A stretch of 64,000 nt of DNA. Origin: DUQX01 sp050948825. Its GTDB lineage: Bacteria > Bacillota > Dethiobacteria > DTU022 > UBA8154. Below are positions 51,071 through 60,284 of the stretch, piece by piece. Position 1 is the stretch's first letter, and each line of letters starts with the position of its first letter. Under the pieces are notes generated by a model that worked only from the letters and a program-made list of their open reading frames with translations, was not told the origin of the DNA and searched no databases. Where the stretch lies: NCBI GenBank assembly GCA_050948825.1, contig JBMNEO010000004.1, positions 1 to 64,000 on the forward strand, written 5' to 3'. The position numbers and the translations under genes were made by a program.

Positions 51071-51592
51071 ATGACGCCAGCAGGCAAAAAGCCATCTTAT
51101 CCTGCTATCACACTCACCGTAAATGGTGAGCCCCACTCTTTTTTACTGGGAGAAGGTCCCCACGAGGTCTCCCCCTCGCACACCCTGGCGCAGACACTCA
51201 GGGAAAGGCTGGGGCTGACAGGCACCAAAATTTCCTGTGATCACGGTGCCTGCGGATGCTGTACCGTGCTTATGGACGGGAAAGCAGTCCTCTCCTGCAT
51301 GCTCTTGACTGTGGAGTGTGACGGAAAGGAAATTACCACTATTGAGGGCCTGGGAGATCCCGTAACCGGCGATATTGACCCCCTACAGCAGTCTTTTATC
51401 GACCATACGGCCTTTCAGTGCGGTTTTTGCACCCCGGGGATTATTATGAGCGCCAAAGCCCTCCTCAATGAGAAACCCTCTCCCACGGAGGACGAGGTGA
51501 AAGAGGCCCTTTCAGGAAATTTCTGCCGGTGCAACAGTCACTACCATGTGTTGCAAGCGGTAATGGCCGCAGCGCAAAAGGAGGGCAAATAA
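51071..51592 (+). CDS. Molybdenum hydroxylase, [2Fe-2S] small subunit
   Basis: Electron-transfer subunit of a xanthine dehydrogenase-family enzyme, 173 residues. The plant-type ferredoxin cluster is in KISCDHGACGCCTVLMDGK and the second [2Fe-2S] cluster in FQCGFCTPGIIM and NFCRCNSHYHVL. GGGAGAAGGAGGAAG precedes the ATG. The stop abuts the start of the large subunit, so the three genes are tightly coupled. Confidence 0.92.
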   Translation: MTPAGKKPSYPAITLTVNGEPHSFLLGEGPHEVSPSHTLAQTLRERLGLTGTKISCDHGACGCCTVLMDGKAVLSCMLLTVECDGKEITTIEGLGDPVTGDIDPLQQSFIDHTAFQCGFCTPGIIMSAKALLNEKPSPTEDEVKEALSGNFCRCNSHYHVLQAVMAAAQKEGK

Positions 51593-53884
51593 ATGGCGAA
51601 AAAAGAATACCGCTATATCGGCAAATCTACCCCCCGCAAGGATGCCTTCGACATCGTGACCGGTAGGACAAAGTTTATCAATGACCTCAGCGTTTCCAAC
51701 ATGCTCTGCGGCAAGGTACTCAGAAGCCCCCACCCCCACGCCCTCATTAAGAGCATCGATACTGCGGAGGCACTGCGGCTTCCCGGCGTGAAAGCTGTCC
51801 TAACTTATAAAAACGCACCCGACTGGAAGGGAGGGGGAGTGCCCTTTCACGTCCGGGTTCTCGACAGTAGAGTCCGCTATGTCGGTGATGCGGTTGCCCT
51901 TGTTGCTGCGGAGACAGAAGAAATCGGGGAAGAAGCCCTCCGTCTCATCAAGGTTGAGTACGAGCTTCTTCCAGCGGTCTATGATGTAGAGGAGGCCATG
52001 CGGCCTGACGCGCCCCAGTTGTATGAGCAGTTCCCCGGCAATATTATGCCGCAGGGAATACCCGCGTTTGGTCCGCATGCACTGCAGGAGGTTGTCTTCG
52101 GCGATGTGAAAAAAGGACGCGCAGAAGCCGATTATATTATTGAAGGAACCTATACCTATGAAAATATCCCCAACCCGCTGCCTCCGGAGCCCCCCGGAGT
52201 GATTGCCTCCTGGGAAGGTAAGGATACCTTAACCGTTTGGTCGGCATCACAGGGGCCCCATATGATTAAAGTTGCCCTCCAGAGGCGAATGGGCTCGATC
52301 AATCTGCATTCATTGGGCAGCCCGGTAGGGGCAAGCTACGGTTCAAAGTATATGTCCTGGCAGTATGTTTTACCGGCCGCTGCCCTGGCGAAAGCAACGG
52401 GGAGGCCCGTGAAGCTCTGCTACGAAAAATCCGAACACCAGGCGGCCTTTACGGTACGGCTGGGGTCCCGTATTCACGGAAAAGTCGGTATGAAGAAAAA
52501 CGGCGAGGTGACTTTCCTCGAGGGCAACTGGCTCGTAAATACCGGCGCCTTTTCTGAAACATCCCAGGCCATGGTCGCCGTGGGCTGCGGCGAAGTGCAG
52601 CTCATGCTCCGTTGTCCCAACTGGAATCTTAAGCCCAAAGTGGTCTGCACCAACCGGACGGCCTCAGGGCAGGTGCGGGGTTTCGGCGGCCAGGAACTGA
52701 AATGCGCTTTTCTTCCCATCCTCACCCTGGCTATGGAGAAGGCCGGTATTGATCCCGTTGAATTCTTTAAAAGGAACTATGTCAAACCGGGTGACGGGTA
52801 CTTCTGGCGCGATGGAAACTGGTGGGAATGCAGGGGTGTTGATTATACCCGGGCTATCGAAGAAGGGGCCGAGAAATTCGGCTGGAAGGATAAATGGAAA
52901 GGGTGGCTTATGCCATCATCTGTCAGCGGCGCGAAAAGAAGGGGTGTCGGGGTCGGTGTGCACGGGAATGCCGATGTGGGCGAGGATGTATCCGAGGCCT
53001 ATGTCCGCCTTGATCCCAACGGCACGGCCATAATCCACTCCGGCCTGTCGGAGCACGGCACAGGCCAGCGGAGCAACATCTGCAAGATGGTGGCAGAAAT
53101 ACTGCAGCTTCCCCTGGAGCGGGTTTTCGTATCACCGAATGACTCGCGGGTAAATCCTTATGAGATGGGACCTGTCGGATCGAGGGGAACCTATGCCATC
53201 GGCAGCGCTGCTATAGCTGCTGCCGAAGATGCGAAAAGACAGCTTCTTGAGCTATCAGCGCCGAAGTTCAAAGCAAAAGTGGAAGACCTGGATACGGAAG
53301 ACGCAATGGTCTATGTGAAAGGGGAACCCGATGCGAAGCTCCCGTGGATCAAAGCGATCGGTTATGAGCAGACCGTCACGGGCCACGGCCGTTTTGAGCC
53401 TGATTTCACCATGCCCAACTTTATGATGATCTTCACCGAAGTTGAAGTCGATACCGAAACTGGCAAGGTTGACCTCATCCGGGTAGTGGCCGCTACCGAT
53501 GTCGGGCAGATTATCGACCCTCCCGGCATTACAAACCAGCTCAACGGGTGCCTGGGTTCAGCCGGGATCGACTCCGCCCTCTTTGAGGAGACGGTTATTG
53601 ATAAACGGCTCGGGCGCATCATGAACGCCAATATGATCGATTACAAGTGGCGTACCTTTGCCGAACTTCCCGAGATGGAACATGTTATCCTGGAGACTCC
53701 CTTTCCCAGCCACCGTTTCCATGCCATCGGCGTGGGTGAGATCGCCACGGCTCCGGGACCTTCTGCTGTTCTCATGGCCGTATCCAATGCGCTGGGTGTG
53801 CGGATACATGATTATCCGGTCACGCCCGATAAGGTTTTAAGCGCCTTAGGGAAAATAAGTGCCCCGAAGAGGGAGGTAAAATAA
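51593..53884 (+). CDS. Molybdenum hydroxylase, molybdopterin large subunit
   Basis: Catalytic subunit binding the molybdopterin cytosine dinucleotide cofactor, 763 residues. N-terminal domain TGRTKFINDLSVSNMLCGKV; cofactor contacts in ASGQVRGFGGQELKCAF and GTYAIGSAAIAAAEDAKRQL; the catalytic Glu in AIGVGEIATAPGPSAVLMAV near residue 725. Substrate class cannot be fixed: motifs fit aromatic-CoA reductase or hydroxylase relatives as well as purine or aldehyde enzymes. The nearby FAD subunit with extra cysteines and the aryl-CoA-ligase-like gene at 45.6 kb weakly favour an aromatic substrate. Confidence 0.9.
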   Translation: MAKKEYRYIGKSTPRKDAFDIVTGRTKFINDLSVSNMLCGKVLRSPHPHALIKSIDTAEALRLPGVKAVLTYKNAPDWKGGGVPFHVRVLDSRVRYVGDAVALVAAETEEIGEEALRLIKVEYELLPAVYDVEEAMRPDAPQLYEQFPGNIMPQGIPAFGPHALQEVVFGDVKKGRAEADYIIEGTYTYENIPNPLPPEPPGVIASWEGKDTLTVWSASQGPHMIKVALQRRMGSINLHSLGSPVGASYGSKYMSWQYVLPAAALAKATGRPVKLCYEKSEHQAAFTVRLGSRIHGKVGMKKNGEVTFLEGNWLVNTGAFSETSQAMVAVGCGEVQLMLRCPNWNLKPKVVCTNRTASGQVRGFGGQELKCAFLPILTLAMEKAGIDPVEFFKRNYVKPGDGYFWRDGNWWECRGVDYTRAIEEGAEKFGWKDKWKGWLMPSSVSGAKRRGVGVGVHGNADVGEDVSEAYVRLDPNGTAIIHSGLSEHGTGQRSNICKMVAEILQLPLERVFVSPNDSRVNPYEMGPVGSRGTYAIGSAAIAAAEDAKRQLLELSAPKFKAKVEDLDTEDAMVYVKGEPDAKLPWIKAIGYEQTVTGHGRFEPDFTMPNFMMIFTEVEVDTETGKVDLIRVVAATDVGQIIDPPGITNQLNGCLGSAGIDSALFEETVIDKRLGRIMNANMIDYKWRTFAELPEMEHVILETPFPSHRFHAIGVGEIATAPGPSAVLMAVSNALGVRIHDYPVTPDKVLSALGKISAPKREVK

Positions 53885-54871
53885 ATGAAGCCCTTTATCC
53901 ATATTAACGCCGGCTCGGTAGAGGAAGCGGTGGAACTGCTCGCTAAATACGAAGGGAAGGCTAAACTCAATGCAGGGGGGACGGACCTCCTTGGTGTCTT
54001 AAAGGACCGCATTCTTTCTCAATATCCTGAAACGATTATCAATATTAAGACCATCCCCGGCCTTAGCGCTATTAAAGAGCACGAAGGAGGGATTAGCGTG
54101 GGTGCGCTGACCACCCTTGCAGATATCATCAGCTCCCCTCTCATTGAACAGTACTATCCCCTCCTCAATGAGGCCGCTAAAACCGTAGCTTCCTCCCAGA
54201 TTCGAAACATGGCGACCATCGGCGGCAATCTTTGCCAGGATACCCGCTGCTGGTACTATCGCTATCCGGATAAAATCGGGGGTATGATCGATTGTTTCCG
54301 GAAAGGGGGAAAGACATGCCCTGCCGCCTCCGGTGAAAATCAATACCACGCCATCATGGGGGCGAGGAGATGTTTTGCGGTCTGTCCCTCCGACACGGCG
54401 GTAGCCCTTACCGCCCTTAGCGCAAGGGTCAGCGCGGCAGGCCCGGAAGGCACGCGCAACATTTCCGTGGAAGAGTTCTACACCCCTCCGGGCAATGTAC
54501 TTACCCCTGGAGAGATGATTACGGAGATTTACATCCCGAAACCTTCCCCTGCTGCCGGGCAGAAGTTTCTCAAGTTCACCTTGCGCAAGCCGATCGACTT
54601 TGCCGTGGTCAGCGTTGCTGCGCTTATTACTCTTGACCGGAAGATCTGCAGCGATGCCCGCATTGTCCTGGGGGCGGTTGCTTCCGCTCCGATCCGTGCT
54701 TTTAAAGCGGAGGAGTATCTGCAGGGAAAAGAGCTTTCTGAAGAAAATACGGCAGAAGCAGCGGAGATCGCCCTGGCCGGGGCAAAACCCCTGGCGAAGA
54801 ATGCCTATAAAGTGGAAATTGCCAAAACACTGGTCAAAAGGGCGGTAACAGCAGCGGTCCTGAAGTGCTAA
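53885..54871 (+). CDS. Molybdenum hydroxylase, FAD subunit with extra cysteines
   Basis: FAD-binding medium subunit, 328 residues. FAD contacts in YEGKAKLNAGGTDLLGVLKD and ATIGGNLCQDTRCWYYRYPD; the CO-dehydrogenase flavoprotein C-terminal domain follows. After NLCQDTRC there is an insert with further cysteines (MIDCFRKGGKTCPAASGE and GARRCFAVCPSDTAVAL). 4-Hydroxybenzoyl-CoA reductase has a [4Fe-4S] cluster in the equivalent insert of its beta subunit, so this subunit may carry an extra cluster too. Confidence 0.9.
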   Translation: MKPFIHINAGSVEEAVELLAKYEGKAKLNAGGTDLLGVLKDRILSQYPETIINIKTIPGLSAIKEHEGGISVGALTTLADIISSPLIEQYYPLLNEAAKTVASSQIRNMATIGGNLCQDTRCWYYRYPDKIGGMIDCFRKGGKTCPAASGENQYHAIMGARRCFAVCPSDTAVALTALSARVSAAGPEGTRNISVEEFYTPPGNVLTPGEMITEIYIPKPSPAAGQKFLKFTLRKPIDFAVVSVAALITLDRKICSDARIVLGAVASAPIRAFKAEEYLQGKELSEENTAEAAEIALAGAKPLAKNAYKVEIAKTLVKRAVTAAVLKC

Positions 54872-54893
54872 AGGTAGGTAGAAGCGGGGAAAA

Positions 54894-55000
54894 ATAGCTA
54901 CGGGTTGGGATTTATCATGGTACGCCTGAAAGAAACAAACGAAACGGCAATCACCTCGCGGTTCCTGATGATAAACCTGGAGTGCAGACTCCGTAGCTAT
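54894..55000. ncRNA. Candidate structured element after the molybdenum hydroxylase operon
   Basis: Closing stem ATAGCTACGG (54894-54903) / CCGTAGCTAT (54991-55000), exact 10 pairs; inner stem TTTATCAT (54911-54918) / ATGATAAA (54968-54975), exact 8 pairs; side hairpin GGAGT-GCAG-ACTCC (54979-54992) sharing two bases with the closing stem. The enclosed 49 bases are rich in GAAA/CAAA. It lies 23 bases after the operon; I do not recognise a family. Confidence 0.5.
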
Positions 55001-55080
55001 ATAGCCCCCTATAAAATATAGTCGCCTTACATGCCCATCGAAGGCAAATCTTGACTGACGGCCTGCATAACCTTTACGCG

Positions 55081-55485
55081 CTAAAACTGTACTGTTCTAG
55101 AATCACCTGCCATATTGCTAAACGTTGCTTCCCCTTCTTCTATGTAAAACAACTCCCAAATAGGATTATCGGCAGAGGAGTACATTTTTTTAAGTGTCGG
55201 CCTTTCCTCCAGTGCCTTTGCTTTTATGGTAGGAGTGGCATTAAAAACTGCTTTCCCTTTAACGCGCACCCAATCATTACGGTTTTTCGATGTACAAATC
55301 TCGATGTACGGGTTTGCTTTCAACTGTTTGTAAACATCTTTTTGATTATTGGTACTCAACCATAGCTTACCCTCATGTAACATTACAAAACCAAAAGGCC
55401 GCACCTTGGGCTTATCGCCATCAACAGTAGCAACGTAAAACGGAGAGTTCTCAGATAAAAACTTATATACTTCCTTCACAATCAA
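55081..55485 (-). CDS. Pyridoxamine 5'-phosphate oxidase-like flavin-binding protein
   Basis: 134 residues with the split-barrel fold: FYVATVDGDKPKVRPFGFVM, KLWLSTNNQKDVYKQLKANP then IEICTSKNRNDWVRVKGKAV. Clostridial members bind FMN or related flavins; the substrate is unknown. Single gene; AAGGGTTTG precedes the start. Confidence 0.85.
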   Translation of the reverse strand: MIVKEVYKFLSENSPFYVATVDGDKPKVRPFGFVMLHEGKLWLSTNNQKDVYKQLKANPYIEICTSKNRNDWVRVKGKAVFNATPTIKAKALEERPTLKKMYSSADNPIWELFYIEEGEATFSNMAGDSRTVQF

Positions 55486-55913
55486 ACCCTTCTTTCATAA
55501 ATATTATCTACTCTACATATTTCTACAAAATAATTATAAACGATATGTAATTATTTGCAAGAAAACCAAATGTGTCAGGGACGATGATCTTTGCGGTTGG
55601 CTCAAGATTTTTAACGTCTGAATTATGTTTACTTTTAGCGCAGGCGATAGCCATTGATGAAGGGCGTGAAGAAGCCCATGAAGGGAAACTGAAAGCCTAT
55701 GATACGGTGCATGAGATGTGGGCAGAGATAGAAGCCGAAGAGTGAAAAGCCAAAGTATAAGTTCAAGCCAACAAGTCGGTTCAAACGGCTGTTAAAAAGC
55801 TCCCTTCAGAGTTGAAGCAGCCGGTTAGGAAAAATCCGGGGCTGTTGCAGGAAATTTCTTCTTACCTGTTACTTTGCTTGAAAAAATATTATTCCAGCCT
55901 CTTTATTTTTTTC
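55486..55913. other. Intergenic region with an antitoxin-like relic
   Basis: On the plus strand near 55635-55745 the sequence reads AIAIDEGREEAHEGKLKAYD then TVHEMWAEIEAEE, similar in style to the C-terminus of RelB/DinJ-like antitoxins, ending at TGA without a usable start. After it come further in-frame stops. Nothing else is recognised. Confidence 0.35.
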
Positions 55914-55945
55914 TTGACATATATAGTATAGGGGGGTATCCTATT
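55914..55945 (+). promoter_or_regulatory. csoR promoter with overlapping CsoR-type operator
   Basis: TTGACA (55914-55919), a 17-base spacer and TATCCT (55937-55942). The spacer and -10 contain TATAGTATAGGGGGGTATCC, the G-rich pseudo-palindrome typical of CsoR copper operators, so the repressor would occlude the -10 box. Confidence 0.8.
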
Positions 55946-55966
55946 TATTTAGGAGGTGCTTCCACA

Positions 55967-56290
55967 ATGGATAGACAAAAACAGGAGCATTGCCATAATT
56001 GCAGAAACACGGGGAAGAGAAGCTGGGATGATGAAAAAACGTTACAAGACCTCATCCATCGTTTAAACCGGATTGAAGGGCAGATCAGGGGCATTAAAAA
56101 AATGATCGTGGAAGGGGTTTATTGCGATAATGTATTGAACCAGATCGCTTCAGCAAAGTCCGCCCTCAACAGCGCTGCAAAACTACTGCTGGAAAAACAC
56201 ATGAAATCTTGTATTAAAGAACAGCTGCAGGCCGGGGATGATGAGGTCATTGATGAAATAACGAGAACCGTTTTCAAACTAATCAAATAG
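55967..56290 (+). CDS. csoR: CsoR-family copper-sensing repressor
   Basis: 107 residues from ATG 55967 behind AGGAGGTG. DUF156 fold: LIHRLNRIEGQIRGIKKMIV, EGVYCDNVLNQIASAKSALN and LLEKHMKSCIKEQL. The copper ligands C-H-C of CsoR are present as VYCD, KHMKSC. It releases DNA on binding Cu(I). An N-terminal HCHNC stretch is extra. First gene of the copper operon. Confidence 0.9.
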   Translation: MDRQKQEHCHNCRNTGKRSWDDEKTLQDLIHRLNRIEGQIRGIKKMIVEGVYCDNVLNQIASAKSALNSAAKLLLEKHMKSCIKEQLQAGDDEVIDEITRTVFKLIK

Positions 56291-56319
56291 AGGATAGCTA
56301 AACAGAAGGGGTTGGTTTT

Positions 56320-58784
56320 ATGAAAAAAGCCATACAAACAAATACTGCCGCTAGCGTATCCGAACCCAAAATGAAAGGGGCAAAAATGAGATTGCCCATT
56401 TCAGGTATGCGGTGTGCTGCCTGCTCGGCCAGGGTGGAAAGGGAATTAAACCGCCTGGAGGGAGTCTTGTCGGCAGATGTTAATCTTGCCACGGAAGTAG
56501 CGACAATAACTTACGATTCGCAGACGATCTCGCCTGAGGGCATTGTTGACCGGATCCGCGCTGTCGGTTTCGATGTTAGGAACGAAACTCTGGAGGAAGA
56601 AAAGGACAGGTCACAGCAAAAAGAGCTACGTATACAAACGGCGCTGTTTGTTCTGGCAGCGGTTCTCACTCTTCCTTTCGGGATGATGATGCTGGGCATG
56701 CTCTTCGGATGGCACCGATTTATGCTCGGCCCCTGGGTTCAACTGGCTCTGGCAACCCCGGTTCAGTTTGTGGCCGGCCGGCAGTTTTATCGCGGAGCTT
56801 ATCGCTCCCTGAAAAGGGGCGGGGCAAACATGGATGTACTGGTGGCTCTCGGTACTTCAACGGCCTTTTTTTACAGCCTTTTTTCCCTGATGCTCGGCTG
56901 GGAAATTTATTATTTTGAATCTGCAGCCATGCTTATTACTCTTATCCTGCTGGGGAGACTACTGGAAACAGCAGCGAAAGGGAAAACGTCCGCTGCTGTA
57001 AAAAAACTGATCAGCTTGCAGGCCAAAACTGCCCGTGTCATCCGTGACGGGAGCGAAGAAGATCTTCCCATTGAAGAGGTTCAGGTGGGCGACATTATCC
57101 TGGTGCGGCCCGGGGAACGAATTCCGGCGGATGGAATTATTCTGGAGGGAAACTCCAGTGTGGATGAGTCCATGCTCACCGGAGAAAGCCTGCCCGTGGA
57201 AAAACAGCCCGGTGACAGGGTTGTAGGAGCTTCTGTAAACCACCAGGGAAGCTTTACCTTCAGGGCGGAGAAGGTTGGCAGTGATACCGCCCTGGCGCAA
57301 ATTATCCGCCTGGTGGAAGAGGCGCAGGGTTCCAAGGCACCCATCCAGCGTCTGGCGGACAGGGTATCCGCTGTCTTTGTACCTGCTGTGCTGGCCATCG
57401 CGCTGCTTACCTTTGCGGGCTGGTATGCAAGCGGCGGGGGATTAACCGCAGCTCTGATGCACATGGCTGCGGTGCTGGTTGTAGCCTGCCCCTGCGCCTG
57501 GGGCTGGCTACACCTACGGCTATCATGGTGGGGACAGGAGTTGGAGCCGAAAGAGGCATTTTAATCAAGGGAGGAGAACATCTTGAGCGGGCCGGCAAGA
57601 TAGATACGGTTGTCCTGGATAAAACAGGAACTATTACCAGGGGCATCCCCTCCGTGACTGATTTGCGGGTCTTCCCTCCCTGGGGAAAAAAGGAACTGCT
57701 GGGGATACTGGCCTCTGCGGAAAAGAAATCGGAGCATCCCCTGGGGCAGGCCATCGTCCGCCGGGCTGAGGAAGACGGAGCTCCTCCGGTTGAAATCAGC
57801 GCTTTTCAGGCCATCGCCGGGCAGGGAGTCCGCTTCGAAAGAGGGGATGAAATCTGGTATATCGGCAATGAAGCCCTGGCCAGGGCGCAGGGGGTAGATC
57901 TGCTGCCGGTAAGGGAGCAAAAAAACCGCTGGGAAAAAGAAGGTAAGACCGTTATGCTGGCGATGACGGATAAAAAAGTGGCGGGGATGATAGCTGTGGC
58001 GGATATTGTCAAGGAGCATGCCGCACAGGCAATCTCGGAACTCCGAAAGATGGGGCTGGATGTCTTTATGCTGACTGGCGACCAGCGCCAAACGGCGGAG
58101 GCCATAGCTTGGCAGGTGGGTATCGAAAATGTAATCGCCGAAGTCCTCCCCGATAACAAGGTGCAGGAAATTCAGAGGCTGAAAAACGCCGGCAAAACGG
58201 TAGCCATGGTGGGAGACGGTATTAATGATGCTCCGGCCCTGGCTACGGCTGATGTGGGGATAGCTATCGGCACGGGCACCGATATTGCCATCGAAAGCGG
58301 TTCCATCATCCTTATCCGCGGGGATTTGCAGGGCATAGCCGCCGCGATACGCCTGTCGCGCCGGACCCTGCAAAAAATACGGCAGAACCTTTTTTGGGCA
58401 TTTTTCTACAATCTCATCTGTATCCCGCTGGCGGTCGTAGGCGTGTTTACACCGGTTATGGGGGGTGCTGCCATGGCCTTCAGCTCGGTATCGGTGGTAA
58501 GTAATTCCCTGTTGCTGAAGCGTTATAATCCGGAAAACAATAATTCAAACCCAATAGGGATTAATAGAAGGGGGATAAAAAAAATGAAGCAAACCATCCT
58601 CAAGGTTAACGGCATGAGCTGCAACCATTGCAAAAATGCTGTAGAGAAAGCTGTTAAAAGCATCAGCGGTGTTGAAAGTGTCCAGGTAAACCTGGACCAA
58701 GGGCAAGTTGTAGTAGAAGGTTCGGCAGGCTATGACCGGCTTGTTAAAGCCATTGAAGAAGCCGGCTATGAAGTAATTAGTTAG
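56320..58784 (+). pseudogene. copA: Copper-exporting P1B-type ATPase, one frameshift, fused to CopZ
   Basis: Cu(I)-exporting P-type ATPase. The first frame (to 57564) has one N-terminal HMA domain (SGMRCAACSARVERELNRL), membrane helices and the actuator TGES loop, then breaks in the CPC motif: adding one C near 57497 turns the tail into ACPCALGLATPTAIMVGTGV, which continues in the second frame with VLDKTGTITRG, GDGINDAPALATADVG and the last helices. Without repair the protein lacks its catalytic domain. After the last helix the frame runs on without a stop into a C-terminal HMA domain. Confidence 0.9.
58584..58784 (+). CDS. copZ: CopZ-type copper chaperone domain (internal start possible)
   Basis: 66 residues from ATG 58584: ILKVNGMSCNHCKNAVEKAV with the MxCxxC copper site, and a full ferredoxin-like HMA fold. 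Its own ribosome site GAAGGGGGAT is seven bases upstream. It is in frame with copA through a linker NPENNNSNPIGINRRG, so it can be made both as a free chaperone and as a C-terminal domain of the ATPase. Confidence 0.85.
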   Translation: MKQTILKVNGMSCNHCKNAVEKAVKSISGVESVQVNLDQGQVVVEGSAGYDRLVKAIEEAGYEVIS

Positions 58785-58818
58785 CCAAAATTTTGAACTC
58801 CATAGAATGCCATAAAAG

Positions 58819-58858
58819 AAGAGCCGGCAACCTGATTGTCATCGGGTTGCCGGCTCTT
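58819..58858. terminator. Long perfect hairpin after the copper operon
   Basis: AAGAGCCGGCAACC and GGTTGCCGGCTCTT are exact 14-base complements around 12 bases. No T-run follows, so it may act as a transcript-stabilising end or an intrinsic terminator of weak type. Confidence 0.65.
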
Positions 58859-59056
58859 CGGTATAAAGCTAAAGCAATATTAGGCATTACTACTATAAAA
58901 TTTGCCTAATTATATTGACATTACTTTTTATAACTATCAGGAGTAATGCAGTTGATGTAAATATATTACAGCACACTCCAAAAAATATTTTCAAATTAGA
59001 CCCATATTTTCCCAAAAACACTTGACATTTCAGAAAAGCGCCCATAATCGAGTAGG

Positions 59057-59073
59057 ATGGTAATTATTACCAT
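59057..59073. promoter_or_regulatory. 17-base 7-1-7-type palindrome
   Basis: ATGGTAATTATTACCAT is a perfect palindrome with a central T, in the 7-1-7 layout of Fur-superfamily operators and similar to the Zur box (CGTAATNATTACG). It lies 18 bases before the transposase fragment's first codon. Confidence 0.5.
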
Positions 59074-59090
59074 TACTGCTGACGATTTGG

Positions 59091-60136
59091 GTGATACAAT
59101 TGAAACAGCTGGGTAAACCTATTTTTCGAAGTAAGGATCGCGGCCCGGGGGCCGGTATTCCAGTGCTCAAAACAATTTGGGATTTTTTTGACATGGCGCT
59201 TTTGTTTTCCCAAACCGGAATCAGCAAACATTCCGGACTACCTGCATGGTTAATGGCTTTCGCCTATATCTGCGGTTTGATCAATAATGTAAAATCGGCC
59301 AATAAAAATGCAAGTTTTTCTGCAGATGCTCCATTTTTAAGGCATTTGTTGGGGCAAAAGGTTTCCCAGAGTGCTTTCAGCCGGTTTCTCGCTAAACCAT
59401 TTGCGTGGCTCAGTTCTCCCTTGGCAGAGTTGCCAGATTGCAGGAGAAGGAAGAAAGCCGTCTAAACGAGGGTGATGTGATTGCTCTGGATGACACAAAA
59501 ATTGAGCACCGACATGGGAAAAAGATCCCTTTTTTGTATTGGCTTTTTGATAGTTCGGATAAACGCCATCTTTGGTGTATGAACCTTGTATCAACTTTTG
59601 CCGTTTTGAATAACGGACTGGAATATCCTTTGTTATGGCGTTTCTGGGTGAAAACAGAAAATGTCAAAGAGAAACAAACAAAGCTTGAACTGGCGAAAAA
59701 AATGCTTACGGCGTTTCGCTCGCTTAATGATGCAAGGGTTTGGGTGGCTATGGACCGTTGGTTCTTGTGTAAAAAGTTCCTGCGGTGGCTTATGGATAAT
59801 GATTTTGATTGGGTTACTAAAGCCAAACGCAATACGGTCCTGTTCCGGAAAACATATGACCACAGGCTTGGAAAGGAAATATTTATTAAGCTAAATCCCC
59901 AAACGCTGCTACGGGAAGCATACCCGAAGCTGCGGAAAGACGGTTCGGCAATGAGTATTGCTGATATTTACATCAAGATCCCTTATGAAACGGTTACCAA
60001 GAAGGGAAAGCCTATCACACGTCAAGAAATGGTTCCCGTTGCTGCTATTGCTGCAACCTACACAAAGCAGGCATCAGACATCTTTTTGCCGGAAGCAGAA
60101 CCGCCGGCACCTTTAAGGATTCATAGTAAGCAATAG
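59091..60136 (+). mobile_element. DDE transposase (IS4-like), frameshifted and truncated
   Basis: Two overlapping frames form one protein: up to SRFLAKPFAW near 59405, then, after adding one G, AQFSLGRVARLQEKEESRLN and VIALDDTKIEHRHGKKIPFL (first catalytic Asp), ARVWVAMDRWFLCKKFLRWL (second Asp). It stops at 60136 after LPEAEPPAPLRIHSKQ, before the region with the last catalytic Glu, and the following DNA reads as something else. About 345 residues remain. A dead insertion sequence; no terminal inverted repeats identified. Confidence 0.75.
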
Positions 60137-60205
60137 CTACATCTTTTGGTTTATCAACACGGTTACTCAGCAATAGATAAACGTTCCCGATATTTTTTAA
60201 AAAAG
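60103..60205 (-). pseudogene. Fragment of a protein in opposite orientation
   Basis: The minus strand reads NIGNVYLLLSNRVDKPKDVA then IAYYESLKVPAVL. This may be a TPR-like helix pair (YYESLKV) or part of a transposase in inverted orientation (LLSNRVDKPKDVA resembles transposase segments). Start and end are missing; it adjoins the truncated transposase end, marking a rearrangement point. Confidence 0.35.
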
Positions 60206-60284
60206 CAAAAAAACCTTGGTCCTTACATTTTGGCCCGAGGTTGATTTTAATAATGTGGGTTTGATTTTTTAAGCCTTATTTTGG

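Noticed and set aside
54894..55000. Moco riboswitch
   Set aside because: The position after (not before) the operon and the lack of the conserved Moco RNA sequence segments argue against it; kept as an unassigned element.
56320..57564. Programmed frameshift in copA as in E. coli
   Set aside because: The break is in the CPC motif with no slippery heptamer, and a shift product would lose or regain the whole catalytic half; an indel is simpler.
59091..60136. Programmed frameshift of an IS transposase
   Set aside because: No A6G or similar slippery site at the overlap; one base added restores the frame, and the element is also truncated at its 3' end.
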